DNA of 64,000 bases from Mariniphaga sediminis (lineage in GTDB: Bacteria; Bacteroidota; Bacteroidia; Bacteroidales; Prolixibacteraceae), in the NCBI RefSeq assembly GCF_003573545.1, contig NZ_QWET01000001.1, positions 558,001 through 622,000 of the forward strand, written 5' to 3'. Positions 8,247 through 18,103 of this stretch are shown here, one piece after another. Every line of letters starts with the position of its first letter. The stretch's first letter is position 1. Made by a program: the position numbers and the translations under genes. The notes beneath the pieces are model-generated. The model did no database searches and had not been told where the DNA came from. It saw only the letters and a program-made list of their open reading frames with translations.

Positions 8247-8813
8247 TCAGAAAAGAACCACAAAATATTCTTTCGCCCCGTGTGCACCAAGCACTAAGTT
8301 TTGCTCAATGTCAGCCGTTTTGGAAGGACCGGAAACAAATACACCGAAACCATTTGTCCTGTTCCCTAACCGGGAATAAGCAGTGTGCATGTTGCCGCAG
8401 ATTTGTTCCGAATCAAGGCAGACAACCAGTTTTTCTGCAATAAATGGAACCAACCGGTTCGGGAAGTTTGATTCATCCATCCATACTGCCCCGTTTTCTG
8501 CTACTCCAAACTGGGCCTCCAAAATAACAGCTCCCAGTTGGGACAGTTCCTCTTTCCCACAACCTGGAGGGTACTTTTCCCATGTCTCTTTTTTCCTGAA
8601 ATCTTTGGCACCGGGAAAGTGTTCTTCAACAAACAAGTTTAGGTTTTCAGCCCCTTTTACGTCAAAACATTCTCCTCCTACCTGTTGCAGAATCTCTTTA
8701 AACCGGTCTAATAATTTTTTGGGTTCTTCTTCCGGAGTGCTGAATGTTTTGGGTAAGGGGGCTGCCTGGGCCTTGTTTTTCCGGATGGTTTGAAGTATTT
8801 TATTCCTGTCCAT
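8247..8813 (-). CDS. lutC: Lactate utilisation protein C (LutC/YkgG, DUF162)
   Basis: A 188-residue LutC-type protein, the small subunit of the LutABC L-lactate oxidation complex. It shows the LUD-domain features GAVILEAQFGVAENGAVWMDES (split here as GVAENGAVW and MDESNFPNR) and the C-terminal SGPSKTADIEQNLVLGAHG, found in this family. The start at 8813 is supported by a perfect AGGAGG site a few bases upstream on the minus strand and by a 14-bp overlap with the end of lutB. A longer frame would overlap lutB by over 100 bp. It is the last gene of the lctP-lutA-lutB-lutC operon. Confidence 0.92.
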   Translation of the reverse strand: MDRNKILQTIRKNKAQAAPLPKTFSTPEEEPKKLLDRFKEILQQVGGECFDVKGAENLNLFVEEHFPGAKDFRKKETWEKYPPGCGKEELSQLGAVILEAQFGVAENGAVWMDESNFPNRLVPFIAEKLVVCLDSEQICGNMHTAYSRLGNRTNGFGVFVSGPSKTADIEQNLVLGAHGAKEYFVVLF

Positions 8814-10191
8814 TTTTACCTCCTTTTCCCTGATGGGTTTTTTTGTACCATTGTTTGAACGATTCTTTGGGAATTTCCGGCAGCTCTCTCCCTTTTCCCC
8901 ATACATTCAGCCGGTTGTAAATGAACATGCGGGGCAGGTTTTTAATTCCCCATCTGGCCATTTTTCCGGAAAGATCATACATCCTGCTGCCTGACAGGAC
9001 TTTTCCGGCCACCTTCATGGTAGCCCTTTTCCCGGGAGAGACTATCTTCTTTTCCGATAAATCCTGCCGCCACCGGTAAAGCTGGTCGTGAATGTCAATT
9101 TTTACCGGGCAGACGTTGGAACACGAACCACAAAGGGAAGAAGCAAACGGAAGGTCTTTGTATTTTTTGCTATTTGTGTGCGGCGCCAGGATGGAACCAA
9201 TGGGTCCCGGAATTACACTGCCGTAACTGTGCCCTCCACTTTTTCTGTACACGGGACAGGTGTTCATGCAGGCCCCGCAACGAATACATTTTAATGCGTT
9301 CCGGTAATCTTCCTTTCCCAGGTGCTGCGACCGGCCGTTGTCAACAATTACAATATGCATTTGTCCGCCGGGTTTTGGTGCCAGGTAATGCGAGGTGTAG
9401 GCAGTAACAGGCTGACCGGTGGCACTCCGGGCCAGCAACCGGGTAAATACCCCCAGGTCTTCCATGCGCGGGATAATCTTTTCAATGCCCACACAATGGA
9501 TTTGTACCGGCGCGGCATGTACCCCCATGTCGGCGTTTCCTTCGTTGGTGCAGACTACCACCGCCCCGGTTTCAGCCACAGCAAAGTTAACGCCGGTTAT
9601 GGCCACTTCGGCCTCAAGAAATTTCTGCCGCAGGTGCAGGCGGGCTGCTGCAGTCAGGTAGGCAGGATCAGAATTTCCTTTTTCGGTATGGAGTTTTTCA
9701 TGAAACAGCTCACTTATTTCTTCCTTCTTCAGATGAATTGCCGGCATCACGATGTGGCTGGGTGGTTCGTCCCTGAACTGGATAATCCGCTCGCCCAAAT
9801 CGGTGTCGGTTACTTCCACACCCTGTTTTTCGAGAAAAGGGTTCAGACCACATTCCTCGGTGAGCATCGACTTGCTTTTTACCACCTTCCGGGCGTTGTT
9901 TTCTTTTATGATTCCGGAAACAATTTCGTTGAACCCTCCGGCATTGGCAGCCCAGTGTACCTGCACTCCGTTTTTTACAGCCTGCTGCTCAAACTGTATA
10001 AGGTAGTTGTCCAGCTCCGACAGGGTGTGCTGCTTGATTTGTGAAGCCTGTTCCCGCAGGCTTTCCCATTCGGGAACGGCGCGGGCCATTTTGTCCCTTT
10101 TCTGCCGGACAATCCACAATGTCTCGTCGTGCCAGGAAGCACGTTCCCCGTTTTTCAGGAACTGTCCGGCTTTATGTGCGTGTCCTGTCAT
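8800..10191 (-). CDS. lutB: Lactate utilisation iron-sulfur protein B (LutB/YkgF)
   Basis: A 463-residue LutB protein. The N-terminal two thirds are a LUD domain (GGFNEIVSGIIKENNARKVVKSKSM; TGVNFAVAETGAVVVCTNEGNADM). The C-terminal part carries two cysteine clusters of a ferredoxin-like fold, CIRCGACMNTCP and CGSCSNVCP, for [4Fe-4S] centres. With LutA and LutC it oxidises L-lactate to pyruvate in the cytoplasm and passes electrons on to the respiratory chain. Its ATG overlaps the stop of lutA by 4 bp (ATGA), so translation is coupled. Length is usual for the family. Confidence 0.94.
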   Translation of the reverse strand: MTGHAHKAGQFLKNGERASWHDETLWIVRQKRDKMARAVPEWESLREQASQIKQHTLSELDNYLIQFEQQAVKNGVQVHWAANAGGFNEIVSGIIKENNARKVVKSKSMLTEECGLNPFLEKQGVEVTDTDLGERIIQFRDEPPSHIVMPAIHLKKEEISELFHEKLHTEKGNSDPAYLTAAARLHLRQKFLEAEVAITGVNFAVAETGAVVVCTNEGNADMGVHAAPVQIHCVGIEKIIPRMEDLGVFTRLLARSATGQPVTAYTSHYLAPKPGGQMHIVIVDNGRSQHLGKEDYRNALKCIRCGACMNTCPVYRKSGGHSYGSVIPGPIGSILAPHTNSKKYKDLPFASSLCGSCSNVCPVKIDIHDQLYRWRQDLSEKKIVSPGKRATMKVAGKVLSGSRMYDLSGKMARWGIKNLPRMFIYNRLNVWGKGRELPEIPKESFKQWYKKTHQGKGGKNGQE

Positions 10192-10943
10192 AAGCGGTTG
10201 CTGTTTAAAATTTCTGCAATATGCACGGCTTTCAGGTTATGTTTTTGCCTGCGGGCAATTCCTTCGAGGTGCATCAGGCAGGACATGTCGGTCGCGGTGA
10301 TAATTTCCACGCCGTTACGCAGGTGGTCTTCCAGTCTGTCTTTTCCCATTTTGACGGAAACGTCGGGCTCAAAAACTGAAAATGTGCCGCCAAAACCACA
10401 ACATTCATCTTCCCGGTCGAGGCCAATGATTTCAATTCCCTTAGCTTTTTTCAGCAACCGGTGTACTTTGGAAGAACGTTCGGTCACCAGTTCCGAAGGG
10501 GTGCCCAGCTTCAGGCCTCTCAGCCCGTGACAACTCTGGTGGATACCTACTTTATGCGGATATTCGATTTTCAGGTCATCTGTTTTCAGAATATCCACAA
10601 TAAATTCGCAGAGTTCAAACGTGTTCTTTCTCACTCTTTCCACTTCATCAGTCTGTTCCAGGATATTGTAATGTTCCCGGACATGGTACACACAACTGCC
10701 CGAAGGGGAAACCACGTAGTCGAACCGGCTAAAGTTCTCTACAAAGTTTTTGTAGACCGGAATGGCTTCTTTTTCCGAACCGCTGTTGGCCAGGGGCTGG
10801 CCGCAACAGGTTTGCTCCAAAGGGTAGTGGACGTCCAGTCCCAGTTTCTGTAACAGTTCCAGTGTGGCAATGCCCACCTGTGGATAGAATTGGTCGATGT
10901 AGCAGGGAATGAAGAGGCCGATATGCAGATTTTTCAAATTCAT
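10188..10943 (-). CDS. lutA: Lactate utilisation Fe-S oxidoreductase A (LutA/YkgE)
   Basis: A 251-residue LutA protein with two CCG domains, each ending in a double cysteine motif: EQTCCGQPLANSG (about residue 65) and DECCGFGGTFSVFEPD (about residue 190). An HQSCHGLR segment lies between them. This layout binds an unusual [4Fe-4S] cluster as in heterodisulfide reductase subunit B. It is the redox subunit of LutABC. The gene starts 9 bp after the lctP stop and overlaps lutB by 4 bp. Confidence 0.94.
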   Translation of the reverse strand: MNLKNLHIGLFIPCYIDQFYPQVGIATLELLQKLGLDVHYPLEQTCCGQPLANSGSEKEAIPVYKNFVENFSRFDYVVSPSGSCVYHVREHYNILEQTDEVERVRKNTFELCEFIVDILKTDDLKIEYPHKVGIHQSCHGLRGLKLGTPSELVTERSSKVHRLLKKAKGIEIIGLDREDECCGFGGTFSVFEPDVSVKMGKDRLEDHLRNGVEIITATDMSCLMHLEGIARRQKHNLKAVHIAEILNSNRL

Positions 10944-10952
10944 TTTATTTGT

Positions 10953-12635
10953 TTAGAATACATTCACCCCTGTTGAGTAAATAATCAAAAATACGATAAT
11001 TCCTGTAATCGTTGCGTAAATAACAACCGGTATAACATTCCGTTTAATTATCAATCCTTCAATACCGGTCAATCCCACCGTGGCACAAACCGCAATGATG
11101 TTATGAATGCAAATCATATTGCCGATGGCTCCCCCTACGTTTTGCAGGCTTACCACAATGGTCCTCGAAATTCCAAGGTTCTCTGCCAGCGAATATTGAA
11201 AGAGTGAAAACAACATGTTTGACACCGTATTGGAACCTGAGATAAAGGTTCCCAGCACTCCAACAAAAGGAGCGAAAGCCGGCCATACGCCCTGGAATAT
11301 TCCCGCAAGGTAACCTGCCATAACCAACGGCATACTGTCCATTTCAGTAAGATTATTTCCTGAATCCATCATCAACCTGACAAGCGGAACGGCAAAAAAC
11401 AGGGCAATTGCCGGAATTTTTATTTTGTCGAATGTGTCTTTCCACACGGCGCACGATTCTTGCTTTTTCATTTTGAAAATAACTACTCCAAGCAGCGCCA
11501 CAAAAATGAAAGGAAACAAGCCGGGATTTTTGAGCGGTACGAAACTATTTCCGACGGAGGTATTGAACAGGCCGGAAAACCGGATTTCTAAACTGTTAAG
11601 CCAATCACTGAATGGCAATGAAGGGATCCGCGACAATATAAGTAGAAGTCCAATCAGGATGTAAGGTATCCAGGCTTTAAACAGCGAAATATTTTTTTCG
11701 TTATCACTGGTGGAAGGTGAGATAGAGCCCATCCAGGAAACCGGCCATTTTTCTTTTTCAGCAAAATCCCAATGTGTTTTTGGAACCAGAAATCCAGCCC
11801 TGGTGAGTGGAATGATGATAGCTAAACCTACCAGCGGCCCAATAATAGAAGGGAATTCAGGGCCCAGGAACCAGGCCGAAAGTAAATAGGGAATGACAAA
11901 ACAAACCCCGGCAAACAGGGCATAAGGCCAAACTGCAAAACCTTCCCTGAAACTTTTTTTCTCCCCGAAAAAACGGGTCATTATAACTACCACGATGAGT
12001 GGAATAAGCATAGCAGGAATACTATGGATAAGGGCGCTCCAGGCCCCAACGTTATGTATAAATTCGCCATACCCCAATCCTGCTCCGTTGAGGGCGTCCA
12101 CTGTTTCCGGTGTGTTCAGCGAAGCGCCAATTCCCAGCAAAGTAGGGGTGCCAACTGCTCCGAATGAAACCGGTGAACTGTTCGCAACCAGTGCTACAAT
12201 AACGGCTGCCAACGCCGGGAAACCAAGTGATAAGAGCAGGGGCGCCACCAAGGCAGCAGGTGTACCAAAACCAGCTGCACCTTCGATAAATCCTCCGAAA
12301 AACCAGGCGATAATAATTACCTGTATTCGACGGTCGGGCGAAATACGCGTAAAACCCCGGTTGATAACCTCAATTGCCCCGCTTTCTCGTAGCATAAATA
12401 ACACAGCCAACGCCCCAAAAACGATGAGCAGAATCTGAAAGGCAATAAAAAGTCCGTTAACATTCGATGCCAGCAGCCAGTTAAGCGGAACATCCCATAC
12501 AAAATAAACCAGCGCCATGGTAATAAGCCATGCTACCGGCATTGCTTTTACAGCAGGCCAGCGAGACCAAACCATGAGAATAAAAAGTATGATAATAGGA
12601 GCAGAAGCAAGTAAGGCCAACAATCCGTTTGTCAT
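10953..12635 (-). CDS. lctP: L-lactate permease
   Basis: A 560-residue LctP-family permease with 12 or more hydrophobic segments. Family-typical stretches include [21 protein letters not shown] (about 115-135), [19 protein letters not shown] (about 150-170) and, near the end, [15 protein letters not shown] and [15 protein letters not shown]. It imports L-lactate (and probably glycolate) with a cation. The start is MTNGLLALL at 12635; the longer frame adds 27 residues that would span the promoter. It is the first gene of the lactate operon, and the clear promoter 38-68 bp upstream agrees with this start. Confidence 0.94.
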   Translation of the reverse strand: MTNGLLALLASAPIIILFILMVWSRWPAVKAMPVAWLITMALVYFVWDVPLNWLLASNVNGLFIAFQILLIVFGALAVLFMLRESGAIEVINRGFTRISPDRRIQVIIIAWFFGGFIEGAAGFGTPAALVAPLLLSLGFPALAAVIVALVANSSPVSFGAVGTPTLLGIGASLNTPETVDALNGAGLGYGEFIHNVGAWSALIHSIPAMLIPLIVVVIMTRFFGEKKSFREGFAVWPYALFAGVCFVIPYLLSAWFLGPEFPSIIGPLVGLAIIIPLTRAGFLVPKTHWDFAEKEKWPVSWMGSISPSTSDNEKNISLFKAWIPYILIGLLLILSRIPSLPFSDWLNSLEIRFSGLFNTSVGNSFVPLKNPGLFPFIFVALLGVVIFKMKKQESCAVWKDTFDKIKIPAIALFFAVPLVRLMMDSGNNLTEMDSMPLVMAGYLAGIFQGVWPAFAPFVGVLGTFISGSNTVSNMLFSLFQYSLAENLGISRTIVVSLQNVGGAIGNMICIHNIIAVCATVGLTGIEGLIIKRNVIPVVIYATITGIIVFLIIYSTGVNVF

Positions 12636-12672
12636 AGATTTACAGGTTTTCCAATAGGCATAATTATACGCG

Positions 12673-12703
12673 CAAAAATATAAAAAATAAGTAGTACCCC
12701 AAA
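12673..12703 (-). promoter_or_regulatory. Primary sigma (SigABfr-type) promoter of the lactate operon
   Basis: On the minus strand the elements are TTTG (12703-12700), a 19-base spacer, and TATTTTTG (12680-12673). This is a full match to the Bacteroidota consensus TTTG-N19-TANNTTTG. Transcription should begin about 5 bases further on, giving a leader of roughly 30 bases before the lctP ATG. It is the best promoter seen in the window. Confidence 0.75.
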
Positions 12704-12832
12704 TTAGCCGGCCCAATGCAGCTGCTACTTTGGGGCAATAACCGGGAAGCTGTTTTATTCTAAAATGGTTCCGGCTTTACAGTGGGTTCAGTTATTTTTC
12801 CGGGAAGTTTGAATATATTTCCGTTTTTAGGC

Positions 12833-15250
12833 CTACCTTTCACCTATTGTAATTAAATAACGACCTTCCTGCAGTTCAAAACGTCCGGATGAAAGACCCT
12901 CAAGCTGGGCTGGATTAAATTTGGCATCGTCTGGTTTTTTTAGTTCAATCTTTTGCGATGATTCCTTTTCCAGGTGAACAGAAGCTGTGGTTCCCCGGGG
13001 AATTTCTATTTCGTATTGTACCATTTTTCCTGATTTTTTCCAGTTCGATACAATTTTTCCGTGAGGAGAAACATAACTTGAACTGACATTTTCCAGGTTT
13101 TCAGGAACAGTGGGGGTCAGCAGAAATTTTTCAAATCCCGGATAACCGGGGTCGGGTTGAATTCCTCCCAACCACCGGTAAAACCATTCAGAAATACTTC
13201 CGAACATGGGGTGGCAATTGGAGTACACGTTGTCACTTTCCTTCCAGGTTTCCCAAAGTGTAGTAGCATCATTATTAATCATAAAGCCCCAACCGGGGTA
13301 TTCCCGGCTGTTTACTACCTGAAAGGTTTTTTCCGGAGAAACATATTTTGAAAGGGCCTCAAGAATGTATTTTGTCCCGAAAATACCGGTGGTGAAATGA
13401 CCGGAAGGAGCCTGTTCAATGGCATGTAACAATGAATCTACTGCCATGGCGGTCTCTTCCTTCGGAACAATGTCGTAGTAAAGCAATGTCGCAAACAGGG
13501 TTTGCCGGTTTATTTCTTTGGTAACAGGTTTATCCCAGAATTCTTCCTTCAGTTTTAGTTTAATTTTCTCCGCAAGCTGGTCGTATTGTTTTTCGCCATC
13601 GCGGTCATGCATAAAGGCAGCGAACTTTTTCATTATCCGGGCGCACCACAAATAATGACTGGTACCTGTCAGTTCTACGGGCACCGGAACCAACGATTCA
13701 TGATCGCCCAATCCGGAATCTACCCAACCCTCCGGATGGAGCCGTGCCACCTTTTGCATCCATTTTTTATTGAACTCATACATTTCCTTAATCAGTTCCA
13801 CATCATTGTAATAAAGATAAAGGTAGTATTGGGTTATAAGAAAAGCCGACTCCCAGCTTAATCCGCAGTACTCGATTCCCACAGATGGGGCTGTATCTGT
13901 AAAGGTAGAATCGTTTATGGCATCCACCCAGTCGTATATGGTTTTCCGGTAAAAGGACTGCATATCAAAGTTATAAATAAAAGCCTCACTGGTGGCGTTT
14001 AAATCGCCGCCGTAACCAAATTTTTCGCGGGCAGGACAGTCTGACTGAACGCTAATCAAATTGGAAAGAAAAGTTCTCCGGGTGGCATTCTGGATGTCAT
14101 TCAGCAACTGCGATGAACTGGAAAAATGGTTGTTTTCTGCTACGTTTGTATTTAGCGCCAATCCTTCGATGTCCTCAGGGTCAGGTTGTTTTTTTAATCC
14201 GGTAATTTCCATATACCGAAAGGTATGAAAGGTAAATTCAGGTTGGTACCACACTTCCTTCTGATCGCCCATAATGTAAGTGTCTGTTTGCCATGCCACC
14301 GCGGGAGCACCGGGGCCACCTATTCCTTCTTTTTTTATTTGCCCGCACACAGTTGTCATAGGATTTAACGTTCCATCAGGATAAATCCTTTCACCAAAAC
14401 GAAAAACAATTGAATCTCCCGGTTTTCCTTCCAGCTTGATTTTGAAAACGCCGGCAAAATTTACCCCCATATCCACCATATAAACCTGTTCCTTCGGCTC
14501 ATATATTTTCACCGGAGAAATCCGTTTGGTGACCTGAATGGGCGGGAAAAATGCTTTTTGTAACTTGCCTCCCGGTCCTTCAGCATAAACTGCATTATTC
14601 CAGGAGGAATCATCGAAGCCCGGTTTGTCCCATCCTGTGGGTTCCTCTCGCGCATCGTATACCTCGCCCAGGTAAACATTGTTTTTCAACAAAGGGCCTT
14701 CCGTAAATTTCCATGCGTTATCCGTACTGATTTCCTCGATTTTCCCATCCTGATATTCCAGTACCATTTTACCTATAAATACAGGTCTTCCGGTATTCAG
14801 TGTTTCCCTTAAGTTGCGACTGCCCCACATTCGCATGGGCAGGGGATTGTAAAAACCATTTCCAAGGGTGACGCCAATGCAGTTTTTTTCAGAATCCAGT
14901 AAATCTGTAATATCATATTCCGAATAGTAAATTCTTTTGCTGTAGTCTGTCCAGGCGGGATCCAACATGTTTCTGCCTACCCTGTGTCCGTTAACGCTGG
15001 CGCGGTAATACCCTGCGGCTGTTATTAACAGTTTCGCTGATTTTAATTCCTTGCTTAATGTGAATTCCTTTCGGAAGAGTGGCGCCGGATCGTCAAGGTA
15101 AAAAAGGGAGTCATGTTCTGGCTGTGTTTTATTATCGCCAATCCACTTTGCGGCTCCTTTATCATGTAGCAGGGTGTAGTCTGAATCATTTTTGGGGGAA
15201 ATGCATCCCGATACATAAAGTAAAATTATAAATGCAAACAATGTTTTCAT
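12833..15250 (-). CDS. GH78 alpha-L-rhamnosidase, lipoprotein (distal)
   Basis: An 805-residue GH78 enzyme that releases alpha-linked L-rhamnose. Start at MKTLFAF, with a lipoprotein signal peptide (ILLYVSGC). The order of parts is family-typical: N-terminal carbohydrate-binding-like beta domains (YYRASVNGHRVGRNMLDPAWTDY; LGNGFYN), then the (alpha/alpha)6 catalytic domain. The general acid motif is DCPARE (Asp404-Glu409), with GYGGD placing Asp at +12. The general base region is TLWETW (Glu667), matching the Asp567/Glu572/Asp579/Glu841 set known from Bacillus RhaB. It has only about 50% of the motifs in common with the neighbouring GH78 at a glance, so they are paralogues of different subgroups. 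It lies 57 bp downstream of the other GH78 gene, probably in one transcript. Confidence 0.93.
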   Translation of the reverse strand: MKTLFAFIILLYVSGCISPKNDSDYTLLHDKGAAKWIGDNKTQPEHDSLFYLDDPAPLFRKEFTLSKELKSAKLLITAAGYYRASVNGHRVGRNMLDPAWTDYSKRIYYSEYDITDLLDSEKNCIGVTLGNGFYNPLPMRMWGSRNLRETLNTGRPVFIGKMVLEYQDGKIEEISTDNAWKFTEGPLLKNNVYLGEVYDAREEPTGWDKPGFDDSSWNNAVYAEGPGGKLQKAFFPPIQVTKRISPVKIYEPKEQVYMVDMGVNFAGVFKIKLEGKPGDSIVFRFGERIYPDGTLNPMTTVCGQIKKEGIGGPGAPAVAWQTDTYIMGDQKEVWYQPEFTFHTFRYMEITGLKKQPDPEDIEGLALNTNVAENNHFSSSSQLLNDIQNATRRTFLSNLISVQSDCPAREKFGYGGDLNATSEAFIYNFDMQSFYRKTIYDWVDAINDSTFTDTAPSVGIEYCGLSWESAFLITQYYLYLYYNDVELIKEMYEFNKKWMQKVARLHPEGWVDSGLGDHESLVPVPVELTGTSHYLWCARIMKKFAAFMHDRDGEKQYDQLAEKIKLKLKEEFWDKPVTKEINRQTLFATLLYYDIVPKEETAMAVDSLLHAIEQAPSGHFTTGIFGTKYILEALSKYVSPEKTFQVVNSREYPGWGFMINNDATTLWETWKESDNVYSNCHPMFGSISEWFYRWLGGIQPDPGYPGFEKFLLTPTVPENLENVSSSYVSPHGKIVSNWKKSGKMVQYEIEIPRGTTASVHLEKESSQKIELKKPDDAKFNPAQLEGLSSGRFELQEGRYLITIGER

Positions 15251-15307
15251 TTTCAGTATGGTATCAGATAAATTACAGGTTCTCATATTAATCTCTCCGG
15301 GTTTTTA

Positions 15308-18103
15308 TTACTTCACTTTAAATGAATAAGCGCCGGAACCAATTCGGTATACAGAACAGTTTTCTTCTGTTTTAACAAAACTGACTTCATCCACTTCTTC
15401 AACCAGCCTGCCGCTTTCTGTAACTGTGTTATTTCCGGCTGAAGGAAGATATACCAACGCAGTTGTGTTAACAGGAACCTCAATGTCGTATTCAAACTGG
15501 CCATCTTTTTTTCTCCATTCGCTTTTTATCGGACCGTACGGTGATTCAAAAAAGGCTTTTACTTCCTCCATGTTACCAGCAGGCTCTGGTTTCAAGACAA
15601 TGGTTTTAAAAGCGACGGAGTTTTTTTCCTGCCGGATTCCTCCCAAACCATTATAAAACCATTCCATCAGGTGCCCCAGCATCAGGTGGTTATGGGATAA
15701 ATTTGGAAAGGCCTGCCAGGATTCTGTCAGTGCCGTAGCGCCTTGTTCCAACTGGTAGCCGTAGCCGGGAACATCGGTGCGGCTGTTCATGTCGTATATT
15801 ACATCTGACCTGCCTGCACTGGCAAGCACCTGTATTAAGTAACGGAATCCGATGTCTCCTGCCGTCAGGCTGTTATTCCGGTCACGGATATCTTTTATGA
15901 TGTTTGCAATAACCGCTTCCCGGTTTTCGGGCTCCACAAGGTCCATGTATACTGCCATTGCATTTGCAGCCTGACTGTTGGTTCCGTAATATTTTTGTTC
16001 TTCATTAAAAAAGGTATTGTTGAAAGCTTCCTTTACCCGTGCTCTCAACAGTTCGTATTTTTTTACATCTTCCGGTTTGTTCAGGATATGGGCTACCTCT
16101 TTTAATATACAGATATCATAGTAGAATGTGGCGGTAGCCGTAATGCCAAAAGGTGTATTTTGTGAGTGTCCCGGCGGTTTAGGGCCAATATCGACCCAGT
16201 CACCCAAACCATACGATAGAATGTGATCCTGTGATTTGTGGTCCAAGTAGTTCACATAGTGTTGCATCATGTTATAACTACTCTGCAATGTTGTTTTATC
16301 GCCATACCATTGATACACATACCAGGGAAGGATTACGCCGCAGCTTCCCCATTCCGGTGAGTCCCTGAACCCCTCATTAAAAACGACATACTCGGGTGCA
16401 ATATCCGGTATCAGTCCTTCGGGAGTTTGGGAAGCTTTCATGTCTTCAATTACTTTTTTACATAAATTTTCTATGTCGTAATTATATTGTATTGAGTTTC
16501 CCATCAGGTAAGCTTCTTCGAGCCACCCCAGTTTTTCCCGGTGCGGGCAGTCGGTGAACACATGCGCCATATTGCTTTTGACAGCCCAGTCGATTAATGT
16601 ATTTATCCGGTTAAACAATTCATTGGAGCAGTAAAATTCGCCTATCTTTTTTGACGCATTTCGGGTGTGTAATCCCTGTACCTCAACTGTTACAGGAAGA
16701 TTGTCCGGATTTGCCTCTCCATCCGGTACGGCGCCTTCTATTTGCAAATAACGATATCCGTAATAGGTAAAACGTGGCCTCCAGGTTTCAGTCGCCTCTC
16801 CTTTTAATGTATATTCGAAATAAACGGGGCCTCCGGATGAAGCCTGGGATACCATCCCTTCGCCGTCCAATAGTTCACCGGGAATGATTTTTACTGTTTG
16901 TCCTTTCTCCCCCCGAACGGATATTTGCGGGATAGCGGAGGCATTCTGTCCAAGATCATAAATCCAGTATCCGGGTTTTGGCTGCGTGATTTGTTGAGAC
17001 AGGAATTTTTCAAATATTTTCATAGGTGGGGCTATTGTGGCATCCAGTTTGGATGGTCCTTCCACAATCAGAGCTTTTTCCCAGGCAGAGTCATCAAAGG
17101 AAGGGCTGTTCCAGCCTGGCTGTTCCCGTGTGGCGTCGTAACTTTCCCCCGAATAAATACCGGAAAATGTGATGGGGCCGGGGGCTGCTTTCCAAGAGGC
17201 ATCGCTCACCACATCCTGCGAGGTCCCGTCTTCATATTCAAGAACCAGCCTGCAAATCATTTTTGGGTAACCGTAAGCGCCGGTCAGTTTTCTGTAACGT
17301 TCCCTTGGGATGTAATAGAAACCGTTCCCCAGCATCACCCCGAGGGCATTGTCTCCTTGTTTTATTTGCTTCGTTACATCAAACGTAACGTATAGCGCAT
17401 GTTTTTGATATAATGTCCAGCCGGGATCCAGAAAATGGTCACCCACTTTTTCCCCGTTTAAAAACAGGTCGAAATGTCCCAGCCCTGAAATAAATGCAGT
17501 GGCCTGCTTTATCTGCTTTTCCGCCCTAAACTCTTTTCGCAGAAGGGGGAGTATATTTTTGCCGTCTCCCCATTCCGGTTTGCCGGTGTGATGCCAGGCA
17601 GGAACAATTTTTTCTGACTCTTTCAATTCCTCGTAACCCACCCATTTGGCATCTTTCCAGTCTTCCGGAGAAAGCATTCCCATTTGCCATATTGCCGGTT
17701 CACTCCATCCGGATTCATTGCCTTTGTTATCCCATATTTTAACTTTCCAGTAGTACTTTTTAGCGGCATTCAGTGGCTTTCCTGAATAGGGCACCCGGAT
17801 AGATGCGTCCGAATCCGTTTTTCCGCTGTCCCAGATATTTCCCTGGTTTGCGTTTAACGCTGAAAGTGCATCTGCAACCAGTATGTGGTATGCTTTCTGG
17901 GTTACATTCCGCTCCCCGGAAGTTATTTTCCAACTGAGTTTCGGGTCCTGTACTTCCACACCCAGCGGATTCTCGCGGGCTACACATTTCAAAGAATGTA
18001 CATGGGGAGCTGTGGGAGATTTGCACGCGGTCAGCATACAGATGATACTGAGAAAAAGCATTCCGATATATTTATCGAAACCCGGAAAGTTTTCCGTATT
18101 CAT
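15308..18103 (-). CDS. GH78 alpha-L-rhamnosidase, lipoprotein (proximal, long form)
   Basis: A 931-residue GH78 enzyme with a lipoprotein signal (LFLSIICMLTAC). It carries an N-terminal fibronectin-like domain (LKCVARENPLGVEVQDPKLSWKI), a Bac_rhamnosid_N-type beta domain (AFISGLGHFDLFLNGEKVGD; LGNGFYYIP), and the (alpha/alpha)6 domain. The general acid motif is DCPHRE (Asp518-Glu523). The +12 position is Glu rather than the usual Asp. The general base is in TALTESW (Glu794). The long N-terminal domain set is that of the larger Bacteroidota GH78 subgroup, distinct from the second enzyme. It is separated from the rest of the locus by a 584-bp gap with a terminator-like hairpin, so it probably has its own promoter. 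Confidence 0.93.
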   Translation of the reverse strand: MNTENFPGFDKYIGMLFLSIICMLTACKSPTAPHVHSLKCVARENPLGVEVQDPKLSWKITSGERNVTQKAYHILVADALSALNANQGNIWDSGKTDSDASIRVPYSGKPLNAAKKYYWKVKIWDNKGNESGWSEPAIWQMGMLSPEDWKDAKWVGYEELKESEKIVPAWHHTGKPEWGDGKNILPLLRKEFRAEKQIKQATAFISGLGHFDLFLNGEKVGDHFLDPGWTLYQKHALYVTFDVTKQIKQGDNALGVMLGNGFYYIPRERYRKLTGAYGYPKMICRLVLEYEDGTSQDVVSDASWKAAPGPITFSGIYSGESYDATREQPGWNSPSFDDSAWEKALIVEGPSKLDATIAPPMKIFEKFLSQQITQPKPGYWIYDLGQNASAIPQISVRGEKGQTVKIIPGELLDGEGMVSQASSGGPVYFEYTLKGEATETWRPRFTYYGYRYLQIEGAVPDGEANPDNLPVTVEVQGLHTRNASKKIGEFYCSNELFNRINTLIDWAVKSNMAHVFTDCPHREKLGWLEEAYLMGNSIQYNYDIENLCKKVIEDMKASQTPEGLIPDIAPEYVVFNEGFRDSPEWGSCGVILPWYVYQWYGDKTTLQSSYNMMQHYVNYLDHKSQDHILSYGLGDWVDIGPKPPGHSQNTPFGITATATFYYDICILKEVAHILNKPEDVKKYELLRARVKEAFNNTFFNEEQKYYGTNSQAANAMAVYMDLVEPENREAVIANIIKDIRDRNNSLTAGDIGFRYLIQVLASAGRSDVIYDMNSRTDVPGYGYQLEQGATALTESWQAFPNLSHNHLMLGHLMEWFYNGLGGIRQEKNSVAFKTIVLKPEPAGNMEEVKAFFESPYGPIKSEWRKKDGQFEYDIEVPVNTTALVYLPSAGNNTVTESGRLVEEVDEVSFVKTEENCSVYRIGSGAYSFKVK

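Noticed and set aside
9322-10044. 240-codon plus-strand frame
   Set aside because: Antisense to lutB, whose Fe-S motifs are complete; composition is that of a shadow frame.
12833-18103. Recent tandem duplication of a rhamnosidase gene
   Set aside because: The two GH78 proteins differ in length, N-terminal domains and many motif residues, so they are old paralogues from different subgroups.
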